From the NCBI RefSeq assembly GCF_001280085.1, contig NZ_LGED01000113.1, positions 124,001-188,000 of the forward strand: a stretch of 64,000 bases of DNA, given 5' to 3'. The stretch is from Saccharothrix sp. NRRL B-16348. Its GTDB lineage: Bacteria > Actinomycetota > Actinomycetes > Mycobacteriales > Pseudonocardiaceae. Below, piece after piece: positions 8,545 through 17,586 of the stretch (positions within the stretch are counted from its first letter, which is position 1; each line of letters starts with the position of its first letter). The notes under the pieces are model-generated. The model was given only the letters and a program-made list of their open reading frames with translations, did no database searches and was not told the DNA's origin. The position numbers and the translations under genes are program-made.

Positions 8545-8548
8545 GCGG

Positions 8549-10081
8549 TCAGCGGCTCTCCAGGACCGGAACCCGCTCTTCGGCGACCTCCGGGCCGGTC
8601 CTGCGCAGCGTCATCATGCCGACCACCGCGAACACGACGACGACCGCGGCGCCGATGACGGCGACGGTGTGCAGGCCGGACGAGAAGGCGTCACGCGCGG
8701 TGGCGAGCACACCGTCCGCCAGCGCACCGGGCAGGGCGCCCGCCGCCTGGAGGGCGCCCGCCATGCTGTCCGTCGCCAGGGCGGCGGCCTCGGCGGGCAC
8801 CTCCGCGGGCACGGCGACCTCGTCGCGGTAGACGGCCGTGCCGACGCTGCCGAACACCGCGATCCCCATCGCGATGCCGAACTCGGCGCTGGTCTCCGAC
8901 GTCGCCGACGCCGCGCCGGCCTTCTGCGGGGGCACCGAGCTGACCACCATCTCGGTGCACAGCACGCCCTGCGGCCCCATCCCGAAGCTCGCGATCGACA
9001 TGCCCACCACCACGAACGCCACCCCGGCGGCGCCGGTGGCCTGCGTGAACAGCAGGATCCCGCCCGCCGCGACCAGCATCCCGAACCCGAGCACGAACTC
9101 CGGCCGGAACCGCCGCGCCAGCCGCGGCGCGATCAGCGAGCCGACCACCACCGCGCCCGCCTGCGGCACCAGCAGGAGCCCGGCCTGCACCGCCGTCAGC
9201 CCGGCGACCATCTGCAGGTACTGGCTGACCAGCAGGAAGACACCGCCCATGGTGAGCGCGCCGACCAGCATGATGCTCACCGCCGCGCTGAACGCCCGCA
9301 CCCGGAACAGCTTCAGGTCCAGCATCGGGTCGGCCAGCCCGCGCTGGCGGCGGACGAACGCCGCGCCGACCGCCACGCCCGCGACGAGCACGACCGCGTT
9401 GACCACCGACACGCCGTCCTTGGCGGTCTCCTTGAGGGCGTAGACGATCGGCAGGATCGCGCCGAGCGACAGCACCACGCTCGCCAGGTCGAGCCGGCCG
9501 GCGGCCGTGTCGCGGTACTCCGGCAGCAGCTTCGGCGCGGTGGCCAGCAGCAGGACCATGACCGGCACGGCCATCAGGAACACCGAACCCCACCGGAAGT
9601 GCTCCAGCAGCACGCCGCCGACCACCGGCCCGATCACCATGCCGCCCATGAAGCAGCTCATCCACACCGCGATCGCGGTGCCGCGCTGCTTGGGGTCCTG
9701 GAACATGTTGCTGATCAGCGCGAGCGTGGACGGCATCAGCGTCGCGCCGGCGACCCCGAGCACGGCCCGTGCCGCGATCAGCATCTCCGGGCTGGTGGTG
9801 AACGCGGCCACGACCGACGCCACGCCGAAGGCGGCCCCGCCGGCCATCAGCAGCTTCCGCCGACCGATCCGGTCGCCCAGGGTGCCCATCGTGACCAGGA
9901 AGCCGGCGATCATGAAGCCGTAGATGTCGATGATCCACAGCAGTTGGGTGCTGCTCGGCCGCAGGTCCGCGGCCAGGTGCGGGACCGCCAGGTGCAGCAC
10001 GCTCATGTCCAGCGACAACAGCAGCGTCGGCAGCGCCAGCACCGCCAGCCCCCACCACTCGCGTCGTCCTGCCCTCATCAT
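8549..10081 (-). CDS. MFS drug efflux transporter, DHA2 (14-TMS) family
   Basis: 510-residue membrane transporter. The ORF is open further upstream, but the protein starts at the ATG-ATG pair (10081/10078) behind GGGAGA. Motif C-like and motif A sequences are clear: LLSLDMSVLHLAVPHLAADL in helix 1 and LGDRIGRRK in loop 2-3, with LLWIIDIYGFMIAG before it. These match SmvA/QacA/LfrA-type proton-coupled exporters of cationic drugs and dyes. Helices are spread over the full length, consistent with 14. A long periplasmic or cytosolic segment follows near residues 430-470 (EVAVPAEVPAEAAALATDS). Divergent from a broken methyltransferase. Confidence 0.92.
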   Translation of the reverse strand: MMRAGRREWWGLAVLALPTLLLSLDMSVLHLAVPHLAADLRPSSTQLLWIIDIYGFMIAGFLVTMGTLGDRIGRRKLLMAGGAAFGVASVVAAFTTSPEMLIAARAVLGVAGATLMPSTLALISNMFQDPKQRGTAIAVWMSCFMGGMVIGPVVGGVLLEHFRWGSVFLMAVPVMVLLLATAPKLLPEYRDTAAGRLDLASVVLSLGAILPIVYALKETAKDGVSVVNAVVLVAGVAVGAAFVRRQRGLADPMLDLKLFRVRAFSAAVSIMLVGALTMGGVFLLVSQYLQMVAGLTAVQAGLLLVPQAGAVVVGSLIAPRLARRFRPEFVLGFGMLVAAGGILLFTQATGAAGVAFVVVGMSIASFGMGPQGVLCTEMVVSSVPPQKAGAASATSETSAEFGIAMGIAVFGSVGTAVYRDEVAVPAEVPAEAAALATDSMAGALQAAGALPGALADGVLATARDAFSSGLHTVAVIGAAVVVVFAVVGMMTLRRTGPEVAEERVPVLESR

Positions 10082-10253
10082 CGTCTCCCGGGGTCTCGTT
10101 CGTGGCCTGTCACCCTTGAGTCGAACGGCGACGGCCCGGATCGACACCGCGGCCGGAAACTTCGAGGAGTCCTGCGCGGGGACTGGACCGATCGCGGTGC
10201 CCGGATCTCCTTTGACGCCGCTGACATAGTGAATTGCCGTGGGAGACGATGAT

Positions 10254-11239
10254 GTGAAAGCGATCCGCGACCTGGCCGGGCTCGCCACACCGATGGCGCT
10301 GCGCGTGGCGGTGACGCTGGGGTTGCCGGATCGGCTGCACGGCGACGGTTCGCCCGCCGACGACCTGGCGGCCGAACTCGACGTCGACCCGGTGGCGCTC
10401 GGGCTCCTGCTGGCCCACCTGGCGACGCTCGGGGTGGTCGAACGCACCTCCACCGGCTACCGGACGAGCGCGTACGGCGAGCACCTCCGCGCCGGCGCCG
10501 GCAACGGGCTGGCCTCCTAGGCCTGGACACCGCGGGCGGGCGGGCCGAGCTCGCGTTCGTCGAGCTCGCGCACAGCGTCCGCACCGGCCAGGCGGCCTAC
10601 CCGCACCGGTACGGCCAGGACTTCTACGCCGACCTGGACGAGCACCCGCGCCTCCGCGAGTCGTTCGACCGGCAGATGGCGCACCGGTTCCGCGCGCAGC
10701 TACCGCGGATCGTCGCCGGGTTCGACTGGTCGCGGTTCGCCACCGTCGTGGACGTCGGCGGCGGCCAGGGCGGCTTGCTCGCCGCGGTCCTCACCGCGCA
10801 CCCGGGGATGCGCGGCCACCTGGTCGACGTCGGACCGACGGCCGACGAGGCCCGACGAACCTTCAGCGCCCACGGCCTCGACGAGCGGGCCGAGGTGACC
10901 GCGGGCAGCTTCTTCGACCCGCTCCCGGCCGGCGCGGACGCCTACGTGCTGTTCGACATCCTGCACAACTGGGACGACGAGCACGCGAACCGCATCCTGG
11001 CCCGCTGCGTCGAGGCCGCGCACCCCGGCGGGCGGGTGCTGGTCGTCGAAGGGGTCGGCGGGCTGCGGGCGAGCAGCGCGAGCGACCTGGACATGCTGGT
11101 GATCTTCGGCGGGCGGGAACGGCGGCTCGACGAGTTCCGCGCGCTCGCCTCGCCGCACGGCCTGGTCCTCGACACCGTGACCGAACTGACCGATCACCGC
11201 TGCCTGCTCGAATTCCGCTTCGAGTCCCCGTCAGTGTGA
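10254..11239 (+). pseudogene. Acetylserotonin-O-methyltransferase-like gene, frameshifted
   Basis: SAM-dependent O-methyltransferase of the natural-product type, split by a frameshift. The first part (from GTG 10254 behind GGGAGA, or GTG 10239) encodes the dimerisation/winged-helix domain (LAGLATPMALRVAVTLGLPDRL, LAHLATLGVVER) and stops at 10518-10520. The second part continues in another frame from about 10514 with AGLLGLDTAGGRAELAFVEL, SVRTGQAAYP and DEHPRLRESFDRQM. It then has the Rossmann motif VVDVGGGQGG, SFFDPLPAGADAYVL, and the His-containing catalytic segment ILHNWDDE. Net change equals loss of one base (or gain of two) near 10495-10515. It could be a true pseudogene or a sequencing error. 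The protein would be about 327 residues if repaired, normal for the family. Confidence 0.8.
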
Positions 11240-11254
11240 ATTCACGACCGAATA

Positions 11255-11283
11255 TTAACAGAACGTGATTACCCCGGTACCGT
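11255..11283 (+). promoter_or_regulatory. Predicted sigma-70-type promoter of the NACHT gene
   Basis: A -35-like TTAACA (11255-11260), a 17-bp spacer and a -10-like TACCGT (11278-11283) lie in a locally AT-rich stretch. The NACHT gene start is at 11312, with AGGGGAC as ribosome site. Confidence 0.5.
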
Positions 11284-11311
11284 CTGCACAGGGCGGAAAC
11301 CAGGGGACGGC

Positions 11312-13369
11312 ATGGGCGTTTTTCGGCGTGATCCACCAGGGCCACGGATCGTTCGCAACGAATTCACCGGGAACGCGCGCACCGTCGTCCAAGCCGACGT
11401 GATCAACGGTGACGTGATCAGCCGAGCGCCCTCCGGCTTGGACGGCGCCGCCGACCTCCTGGCGGCCGTGGTGCACCGGCAGTGGGCCGCCGAAGCCGCG
11501 GTCCGCTCGCTGCGCCGACCGCAGCCGCTGCGCCTGCGCTGGGCGCCCACCCGCCGGCAGGTCGCCTACCCGGACGCGCCGGTGGTCGCGGGCGGCGACC
11601 TCGGCGACCTCGACCGGCTGTTCGCCTCGTCGGCGAACCGGCAGCTGGTGCTCCTCGGCGGGCCCGGCGCGGGCAAGTCCGCGACGACGCTGCTGCTCGC
11701 CCTGGACCTGCTCGAACGCCGTGCGCCCGACGGGCCCGTGCCGGTGCTGCTGTCCCCGGCCTCGTGGAACCCGCACAACGAACACCTCGAGGACTGGCTC
11801 ATCCGGCGGCTGGAGACCGACTACCCGGCGTTGCGCGACCGCAAGGCCTACGGCCGGCACGCGGCCCGCCGCCTGGTCGCCGAACAACGCCTGCTGCCGC
11901 TGCTCGACGGGCTGGACGAGCTGCCGCCGGACCTGCTCGTGCCCGCGCTGGAGGGCGTCCACCGCGCGTTCGGCCCCGGCCGGCCGTTGGTCCTGACCTG
12001 CCGCGGCGACGAGTACGAAGCCGCGGTGCGCGCCGGTGGCGCGGGGCTGCCCGCCGCCGCGGTGGTCGAACTCGAACCGGTCGCCGCCGACGACGCGATC
12101 GAGTTCCTCTCCGCCTCGTTGCCGCAGGTCGTCGAGCGCTGGGCCCCGGTGCTCGACCAGCTGCGCACGACGCGGGACTCGGTGGTCGCGTGGTCGCTGT
12201 CGACCCCGCTGACGATCAACCTCGCCCGCGCCGTCTACGGCCGCCCCGACCGCGACCCGGCCGAACTGGTCGATCAGCAGCGGTTCGGCGATCCGGCCGC
12301 CCTGGACCGGCACCTGCTCGACTCGCTGGTGACCGCCGTCTACGGCGACCCGCCGACACCACCGCCCCGGCTCGCGCCCCTGCCGTCGGGCGCCGCGCGC
12401 TACCCCGCCGACCGCGCCCGCCGCTGGCTGGGCTTCCTGGCCGGCCACGCTGCCTCGAACGCGGCCGGCGACATCGCCTGGTGGCGGCTGCCCCGGCCGC
12501 ACCTCGTCCTGGCGATCGTCCTCACCGGCCTGCTGTGCTGGGTGGCGACCAGCGAGCACGCCGCCGTCGCGGTCGGCTTCGCGCTGGGTGCCGCGTTCAC
12601 CTGGCTGATCGGCACGGTGCGCCGCCGGGCGCCGGTGCGTCACCTGCTCCTCGCACCCTTGGTGCTCAGTGTGGCGATCTTCTTCATCACCTACGAGCGC
12701 CCCAGCTCCCCCGGCGTGACCGCGGCGGCCGCGGCAGGGCTCGCGCTGCTGGTCGGCGTCGCCCTGTCGGTGCACCGCCCACCGCACCGGACGGGCCTGC
12801 GCCTGCGCGGTCGTGGCAGGGCGGTCCTCTCCCGGATGGCCTTCGGCGTGGTGATCACGGTCGCCGCCATGGCCGCGGCGATACCCGCGCACGGGGTCGT
12901 CAACAGCCGGGACCTGTGGTCGGCGCCCCTCGCGCTCAGCGTGATGGTGGCCGTGGCCTGGGGCCTCGGCACGTGGCTGACCAGCCCGCCGGACCGGTTC
13001 AGCGTCCCCCGGCCGACCAGGTCGCTGCGCGGTGACGTCGCGTCGACCGCCGTGTGGCTGCTCGCGTGGATCGTGGCGTTCCAGCTGCCCGTGGCGTTCG
13101 CCATCGTCGTGATGGGCAAGTCCGTCGACGCCTCGCTGCCGGCCATGGCGCTGAGCTTCGGCCTCGGCACCGGCCTCGGCTGCGTGGTCAACAACGCCTC
13201 GGTGCTGTACGCGGCCTCACTGGCCTGGTGGGCGTTGCGCGGCAGGCTGCCGTGGCGGCTGATGCGGTTCCTCGACGACGCGCACCGGCGCGGCGTGCTC
13301 CGGCAGACGGGCACGGTCTACCAGTTCCGCCACGCCAGCCTCCAGCGGCACCTGGCCGGGTCCGGCTGA
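11312..13369 (+). CDS. NACHT-type STAND ATPase with C-terminal membrane domain and N-terminal RHIM-like motif
   Basis: 685 residues. Residues about 16-37 (NEFTGNARTVVQADVINGDV) form a short hydrophobic N/G/Q-rich motif resembling the RHIM-like bacterial amyloid signalling motifs (BASS group) that precede NLR-like proteins in actinobacteria. A NACHT-type P-loop domain follows: Walker A GGPGAGKSAT (about 114-123), Walker B LLPLLDGLDELP (about 194-205), then LVLTCRGDEYE (sensor 1) and a winged-helix region. From about 390 to 660 there are roughly seven hydrophobic segments, so the C-terminal half is membrane-embedded instead of carrying WD40 or LRR repeats. The likely role is signalling or defence ATPase; the trigger and effector are unknown. 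The downstream gene is convergent only 7 bp away. Confidence 0.85.
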   Translation: MGVFRRDPPGPRIVRNEFTGNARTVVQADVINGDVISRAPSGLDGAADLLAAVVHRQWAAEAAVRSLRRPQPLRLRWAPTRRQVAYPDAPVVAGGDLGDLDRLFASSANRQLVLLGGPGAGKSATTLLLALDLLERRAPDGPVPVLLSPASWNPHNEHLEDWLIRRLETDYPALRDRKAYGRHAARRLVAEQRLLPLLDGLDELPPDLLVPALEGVHRAFGPGRPLVLTCRGDEYEAAVRAGGAGLPAAAVVELEPVAADDAIEFLSASLPQVVERWAPVLDQLRTTRDSVVAWSLSTPLTINLARAVYGRPDRDPAELVDQQRFGDPAALDRHLLDSLVTAVYGDPPTPPPRLAPLPSGAARYPADRARRWLGFLAGHAASNAAGDIAWWRLPRPHLVLAIVLTGLLCWVATSEHAAVAVGFALGAAFTWLIGTVRRRAPVRHLLLAPLVLSVAIFFITYERPSSPGVTAAAAAGLALLVGVALSVHRPPHRTGLRLRGRGRAVLSRMAFGVVITVAAMAAAIPAHGVVNSRDLWSAPLALSVMVAVAWGLGTWLTSPPDRFSVPRPTRSLRGDVASTAVWLLAWIVAFQLPVAFAIVVMGKSVDASLPAMALSFGLGTGLGCVVNNASVLYAASLAWWALRGRLPWRLMRFLDDAHRRGVLRQTGTVYQFRHASLQRHLAGSG

Positions 13370-13376
13370 CGCTTGG

Positions 13377-14231
13377 TCAGCCCTCCTCGGCCTTGACCAC
13401 CTTGCCGATCGCGAGGGTGGCCAGGGAGGTCGCGACGGCCTTCACGTTCGCGCCTTCGGTCTGGTTGGAGTGCGCGATGGAGTAGACGACGTTGCGGTAG
13501 CGGACGACGACCTCCGCCGACCACTTGACCTTCTCCTGCGACACGAGCTTGGCGTCGTCCGCGCCTTCCACGTTCACCGCGACGCCGTTGCGGACGCGGT
13601 CCTCCATGTGCTCCTTCGCCTTGTCCACGCCGGACTGCTTGTGGTTGGCGTGGTAGACGTAGCTGGTCACGATCACGTAGGCGCCGCGGACGTTGTCCTT
13701 GGCGAGCCTGCCCGAGTTGTTCCAGTTGCACTGCCCTTGGTCGTGCGCCTGCCCCACACCCGGGTTGGCGCCGCCCGCGCTGTAGTCCATGCGCCCGGGG
13801 ATGTGCGGCGCGACCTCCGCCTCCTCGAACATCGCGCAGCCGATCGGCGCCTTCTCCAGGTCGTCGGACGTGTCCACGACCGGCTTCGCGTCGGCGGAGG
13901 AGTCGTCGAGCCTGGTGTACACGAAGTACCCGCCGGCGCCCAGGCCGAGCACGAGCAGGATGATCACCACCGCGATCACCGCGCCCTTCCCGCCGCGCCG
14001 AGGCGGCGGTCCACCCGGTCCACCGGGGAACCCCGGACCCCCTGGACCTCCCGGTCCCCACGGCCCGCCGGGTCCACCCATTCCGCCGGGTCCACCCGGC
14101 CCACCCGGTCCCCACTGCTGCGGGTAGGGCTGCCCCGGCTGCGGGAACTGCCCGGGCGGCGGGAACTGGGGTTGCTGCTGCGGGTGGTGCCCCTGCTGAG
14201 GGAATTGCTGTGGCGCACCGGGGTGCGTCAT
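13377..14231 (-). CDS. Pro/Gln/Gly-rich N-terminus single-pass membrane protein
   Basis: 284-residue protein starting at ATG 14231 (GGAGG six bases upstream); the open frame extends slightly further. Residues 1-75 are low-complexity: QQ/PQ-rich, then repeated GGPGGP. A basic stop (PPPRRGGKG) and one transmembrane helix (GAVIAVVIILLVLGLGAGGYF, about 80-100) follow. The extracytoplasmic domain of about 180 residues has two Cys (GCAMFEE and GQCNWNN), possibly a disulphide. This layout is common in actinobacterial DUF3558-like or substrate-binding membrane proteins, but I do not recognise the family. It is separated by about 200 bp from the two-component genes upstream on the same strand. Confidence 0.75.
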   Translation of the reverse strand: MTHPGAPQQFPQQGHHPQQQPQFPPPGQFPQPGQPYPQQWGPGGPGGPGGMGGPGGPWGPGGPGGPGFPGGPGGPPPRRGGKGAVIAVVIILLVLGLGAGGYFVYTRLDDSSADAKPVVDTSDDLEKAPIGCAMFEEAEVAPHIPGRMDYSAGGANPGVGQAHDQGQCNWNNSGRLAKDNVRGAYVIVTSYVYHANHKQSGVDKAKEHMEDRVRNGVAVNVEGADDAKLVSQEKVKWSAEVVVRYRNVVYSIAHSNQTEGANVKAVATSLATLAIGKVVKAEEG

Positions 14232-14435
14232 CGGACCTCCTCGACAAAGGCCGTCGTGTATCCCATGTGAAATGCCCACCCGCGTTCGTGGCGATTCGTC
14301 CCCGGCCAGTCCGCCGACCCGACCGCAGACCGCGTCTACCCCACGAAAGGCGCGGTGCGCAGGCGGAAATCCGCCGGCGGCTTCCGGATCACGACCGTAC
14401 GCGGGCAGCGGGCGCCGCGGTGTCAGGTGAACACC

Positions 14436-15113
14436 CTACAAAGGGGTCTCGGTCTGGTTGAGCTCCGCGAGCGTGATCAGCCCGTCGTCGAGCGCCCGGC
14501 TCACCAGCTCGCTCTTGGTGCGGGCCGCCCGGCCGGCGTTCGCGTACTTCACCCGCACGCGGGCGATGTGCGTGTCGACCGTCTTCACGGTGATGTTGAG
14601 CTTCGCGGCGACGAGGTCCTTGGACGACGACGTGAACCACGCCCGCAGCACCTCCGACTCGCGCGGTGACAGGCGCGGCCGATCGGGGGCGTCGTCGGCG
14701 ACGAGCGCGCCCGACAGGGACGGCGCGGTGTACGGGATGCCCTGCGCGGTGGCCCTGATCGCCGGGATCAGGTGGTCGAGCCCTTCCCGCTTGGTCAGGT
14801 AGGCCAACGCGCCGAGGTCGACGCACTTGAGCGCGGTGGCGGTGTCCGCGTGCTGCGAGTAGACGACGACCCGGCGGCCGTTGTCGACCAGCCTGCGCAG
14901 CTCGGCGAAGTCCGGCCGGCCCGGCACCAGCTCCAGGTCGAAGATCACCACGTCGGCGTCGGCGCCCGGTCCGGTCCACACGTCGGCGAGCCGGGCGCCC
15001 GCGTCGACCAGGCGGATCGGCGGGACGGCCTGCTCGCACCAGTACCGCACCCCCGCGGTGATGGCCGCGTGGTCGTCCACGATCACCGCCGTGATCACGT
15101 CGTCGGCTGCCAT
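14436..15113 (-). CDS. LuxR/NarL-type response regulator
   Basis: 225-residue regulator. It starts at ATG 15113 (MAADDVITAVIVDDH), inside the 3' end of the preceding sensor gene (19-nt overlap). The receiver domain has the acidic pair VDDH and a central phospho-acceptor segment VVIFDLELVPG. The Asp in FDLEL aligns with the acceptor, and the Lys in LTKREG is the conserved lysine. The C-terminal LuxR helix-turn-helix is LSPRESEVLRAW followed by DLVAAKLNITVKTVDTHIARV. It forms one operon with two upstream sensor genes. Targets are unknown. Confidence 0.9.
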   Translation of the reverse strand: MAADDVITAVIVDDHAAITAGVRYWCEQAVPPIRLVDAGARLADVWTGPGADADVVIFDLELVPGRPDFAELRRLVDNGRRVVVYSQHADTATALKCVDLGALAYLTKREGLDHLIPAIRATAQGIPYTAPSLSGALVADDAPDRPRLSPRESEVLRAWFTSSSKDLVAAKLNITVKTVDTHIARVRVKYANAGRAARTKSELVSRALDDGLITLAELNQTETPL

Positions 15114-16213
15114 GTGGCCTCCACCCAGACCGTTCCACCGTTGCCGAGCACCTCGACCCGCACGCCGGACGTCGCCGGGCTCGGCGGCACGACGTCGTCG
15201 CAGTCGGCGACGACGTTGACCGACACCAACCCCTGGTCGCCGATCACCGTGACGCGGGCCCACGACCCGGCCGTGGCGAGCGCGGTGAGCGCGGCGTCGG
15301 TCAGGTCGCGCCGGACGGCCACGGGCGGCGTCGGCCACTGGCCGCGTGCCTCCAACTCCACCACGACCCCCTTGCGGTCGGCGACGTCCGCGCAGTGCCG
15401 CAGCTCGTGCAGCAACGGGTTCGTCACCACGTCGGTCTCCGCGCACAGCCGCCGCATCCGGGCGGCCTCGATCGCGCTGCGGCGCCGGACCGCCGCGTCC
15501 TCGGGGCTGAGCGAGCCGTCCGCGAGCCCTGTCAGCAGCGGGATCGCGCCGGCGGACAGCTCGGCGAACCGCTGCCGCCTGCGCCGGTGGGACTCCGCCG
15601 CGACGGCCTCTGCGGTCCGCACCCGTTCGATCTCGTCGCCCGCGGTCGCCGCGGCCGTGGCGAGCCGGTGCAGCACGGACGCCACCACCGCCAGGCACAG
15701 CGGGAAGCCGATCACGGTGACCGAGCCCGTGGCGAGCCGGGCCAGGTCACCCTTGTGCACGTCGGAGAACAGGAGCATGTTCGACAGGGCGATCAGCTCG
15801 TGCGCCGACAGGAACAGCACCACCGTCCGGAGTGGACGGTCCAGGAGCACGACGAGGCCCACCCAGTTCGCCGCGCCGAACGCCCAGTCGACGGCACTCG
15901 CGGTGCGCTCCAGGGGCAGGGTCACGGCGGCCAGCGCGGACGCGGCCAGCACCACGGCGACGGCGAACGGGCGCAGCCTGCCCCACGGCCGCCGCCGGGC
16001 GAGCAGCACGGCTTCGCCGGCCAGCACCGCGATCAGCGCGCCGAACGCGGTCAGCTGGGCGAACGGGAGGTCGTGCGATTCCCAGCGCCGCAGCAGGTTG
16101 ACCAGGCCGAGCACGCCGACCACGACCGCGGTCACGAGCAGGGTCGCGACCCGCAGTCCGAACAGGAGCTGTGCCCGGGTCTGCCCGCCGACGGTGTCAC
16201 TCACCGGCATCAC
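15095..16213 (-). CDS. Membrane sensor protein, degenerate histidine kinase-like
   Basis: 372 residues with about six N-terminal transmembrane helices (1-190), then a helical linker (ERVRTAEAVAAESHRRRRQRFAEL) and a C-terminal region (about 270-370) resembling a GHKL ATPase fold. No clear phospho-acceptor His box or canonical N and G boxes are visible, so it may not autophosphorylate. It overlaps the upstream true kinase by 17 nt and the downstream response regulator by 19 nt, so the three are translated together. It is probably a partner or regulator of the kinase. Start GTG 16213 or the adjacent ATG 16210. Confidence 0.75.
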   Translation of the reverse strand: MMPVSDTVGGQTRAQLLFGLRVATLLVTAVVVGVLGLVNLLRRWESHDLPFAQLTAFGALIAVLAGEAVLLARRRPWGRLRPFAVAVVLAASALAAVTLPLERTASAVDWAFGAANWVGLVVLLDRPLRTVVLFLSAHELIALSNMLLFSDVHKGDLARLATGSVTVIGFPLCLAVVASVLHRLATAAATAGDEIERVRTAEAVAAESHRRRRQRFAELSAGAIPLLTGLADGSLSPEDAAVRRRSAIEAARMRRLCAETDVVTNPLLHELRHCADVADRKGVVVELEARGQWPTPPVAVRRDLTDAALTALATAGSWARVTVIGDQGLVSVNVVADCDDVVPPSPATSGVRVEVLGNGGTVWVEATWQPTT

Positions 16214-17318
16214 GCCACTCCAGCCGGACGACGGTGCCCGCGCCGACAGTGGAGGTGACCGTGGCCGTGCCGCCGATGCGGTTCAACCGGCCGTGCACGG
16301 ATTCTCGCAAGCCGCGCCGGGTCACCGGGACGTCGTCGGGCGAGAAACCCCTGCCGCCGTCGGCGATGTCGAGGTGCAACCGCCGCCCGTCGCCGCCGAG
16401 CCGGATGGACGCCTGCGTCGTGCCCGCGTGCCGGCGGACGTTGTTGAGCGCTTCCCGGGTCGCGTCGGCGAACACCGCCGCCACGTCGGACGGCAGCGGC
16501 AGCCGGGCGGGCGCGTCGAGTTCGACGTCCAGGTGCACGGCCTCGACCTCCGCGGCCAGCAACCGCACGAGGTCGGTGTGCCGGGACGCGTCGGCGGGCC
16601 CGGAGCGCAGCCGGTCGAGGTCGCGGCGCGCCTGCGCCGCCAGCCAGGCGCTGTCCTCGCGCACCTGCCCGCTGCCGACCATCAGCAGCGTCGCGGCGGC
16701 GGTGTCGTGCAGCGCCGCCGCGAACTCCCGTTCCTCGGCGCGCACGGCCGCCGCCACCGACGAGTCCCGGTGCGCGCGGGCGGCGTCGGCGGCCATCCGG
16801 TCGGCCCGTTCGGCGGCCCGCCGGACCAGCAGCCACGCCGCGCGGGACAACCCGGCCGCCACCAGGATCCACACTTGCGAGATCCACAGGTCTCGGTCCT
16901 CCGACCCGGCCGCGGTGACGACGGCCACCAGCCACCCGTCGGCCAGCAGCGCCGCGACGACTCCCGTCCTCAGCGAGGTGTGCCACTGGTACGTCACGCA
17001 GGCGAACGTCACGAGGAGCCTGATCCAGCCGATGTTGGTGCGCTCGACGGCGTCGGTCCCGAAGACGCTCAGGCACACGCCGAGCAGCACCACCAGGTCC
17101 ACCGCGACCGGCAGGCCGCCGTCGGTCCTTTGTAGCCACCACGCGTACCCGCAGGTCCACAGCACGGCGACGCCGACCGCCAGCGCGGTGGCCGGCAGGT
17201 GCTCCGGTGTCACGCGCAGCATGGCGATCGCGCCGATGGGCAGCACCGTCGCCAACCGCACCACCGCCGCGTACCGACGGCCGAACCGGCGCAGCAGCAG
17301 TTCGGCCTGCCCTGCCAT
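16197..17318 (-). CDS. NarL-family sensor histidine kinase
   Basis: 373-residue membrane kinase. Helices occupy residues 1-170. The HisKA_3-type segment reads EEREFAAALHDTAAATLLMVG, with the phospho-acceptor His followed by Asp (LHD). The HATPase_c domain has the N box REALNNVRRHA and the G1 box DIADGGRGF, then RRGLRESVHGRLNRIGG. First gene of the three-gene sensor-sensor-regulator operon. The signal sensed by its short extracytoplasmic loops is unknown. Confidence 0.9.
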   Translation of the reverse strand: MAGQAELLLRRFGRRYAAVVRLATVLPIGAIAMLRVTPEHLPATALAVGVAVLWTCGYAWWLQRTDGGLPVAVDLVVLLGVCLSVFGTDAVERTNIGWIRLLVTFACVTYQWHTSLRTGVVAALLADGWLVAVVTAAGSEDRDLWISQVWILVAAGLSRAAWLLVRRAAERADRMAADAARAHRDSSVAAAVRAEEREFAAALHDTAAATLLMVGSGQVREDSAWLAAQARRDLDRLRSGPADASRHTDLVRLLAAEVEAVHLDVELDAPARLPLPSDVAAVFADATREALNNVRRHAGTTQASIRLGGDGRRLHLDIADGGRGFSPDDVPVTRRGLRESVHGRLNRIGGTATVTSTVGAGTVVRLEWRDAGE

Positions 17319-17586
17319 CCCGCACCTCGCCTCGCACTCGCCCCCGGTACTCGTGCCGCGGCGACGTTACCGGCATCCCGGTCCGAATCGGACACCCAGG
17401 TGAGGGCTTTCGGCCGACCCGACCGCGACCCGACGTCGATCATCCGGCCCGGTGCGCCCTCGCGGCGGCAGGCGAGGCGGATTTCCGCCGCACGGGCGAG
17501 TCGATCGGCAGCCGATCGGCGGTGTTCGCACCTCCGCGTTCAGGTCGCCGTCACGGGCTGGTCGGCAAGCCGTCACCGACTGGCCG

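Noticed and set aside
10082..10453. Upstream extension of the MFS frame
   Set aside because: It lies antisense to the methyltransferase start and lacks homologous sequence. GGGAGA and ATG-ATG mark the true start.
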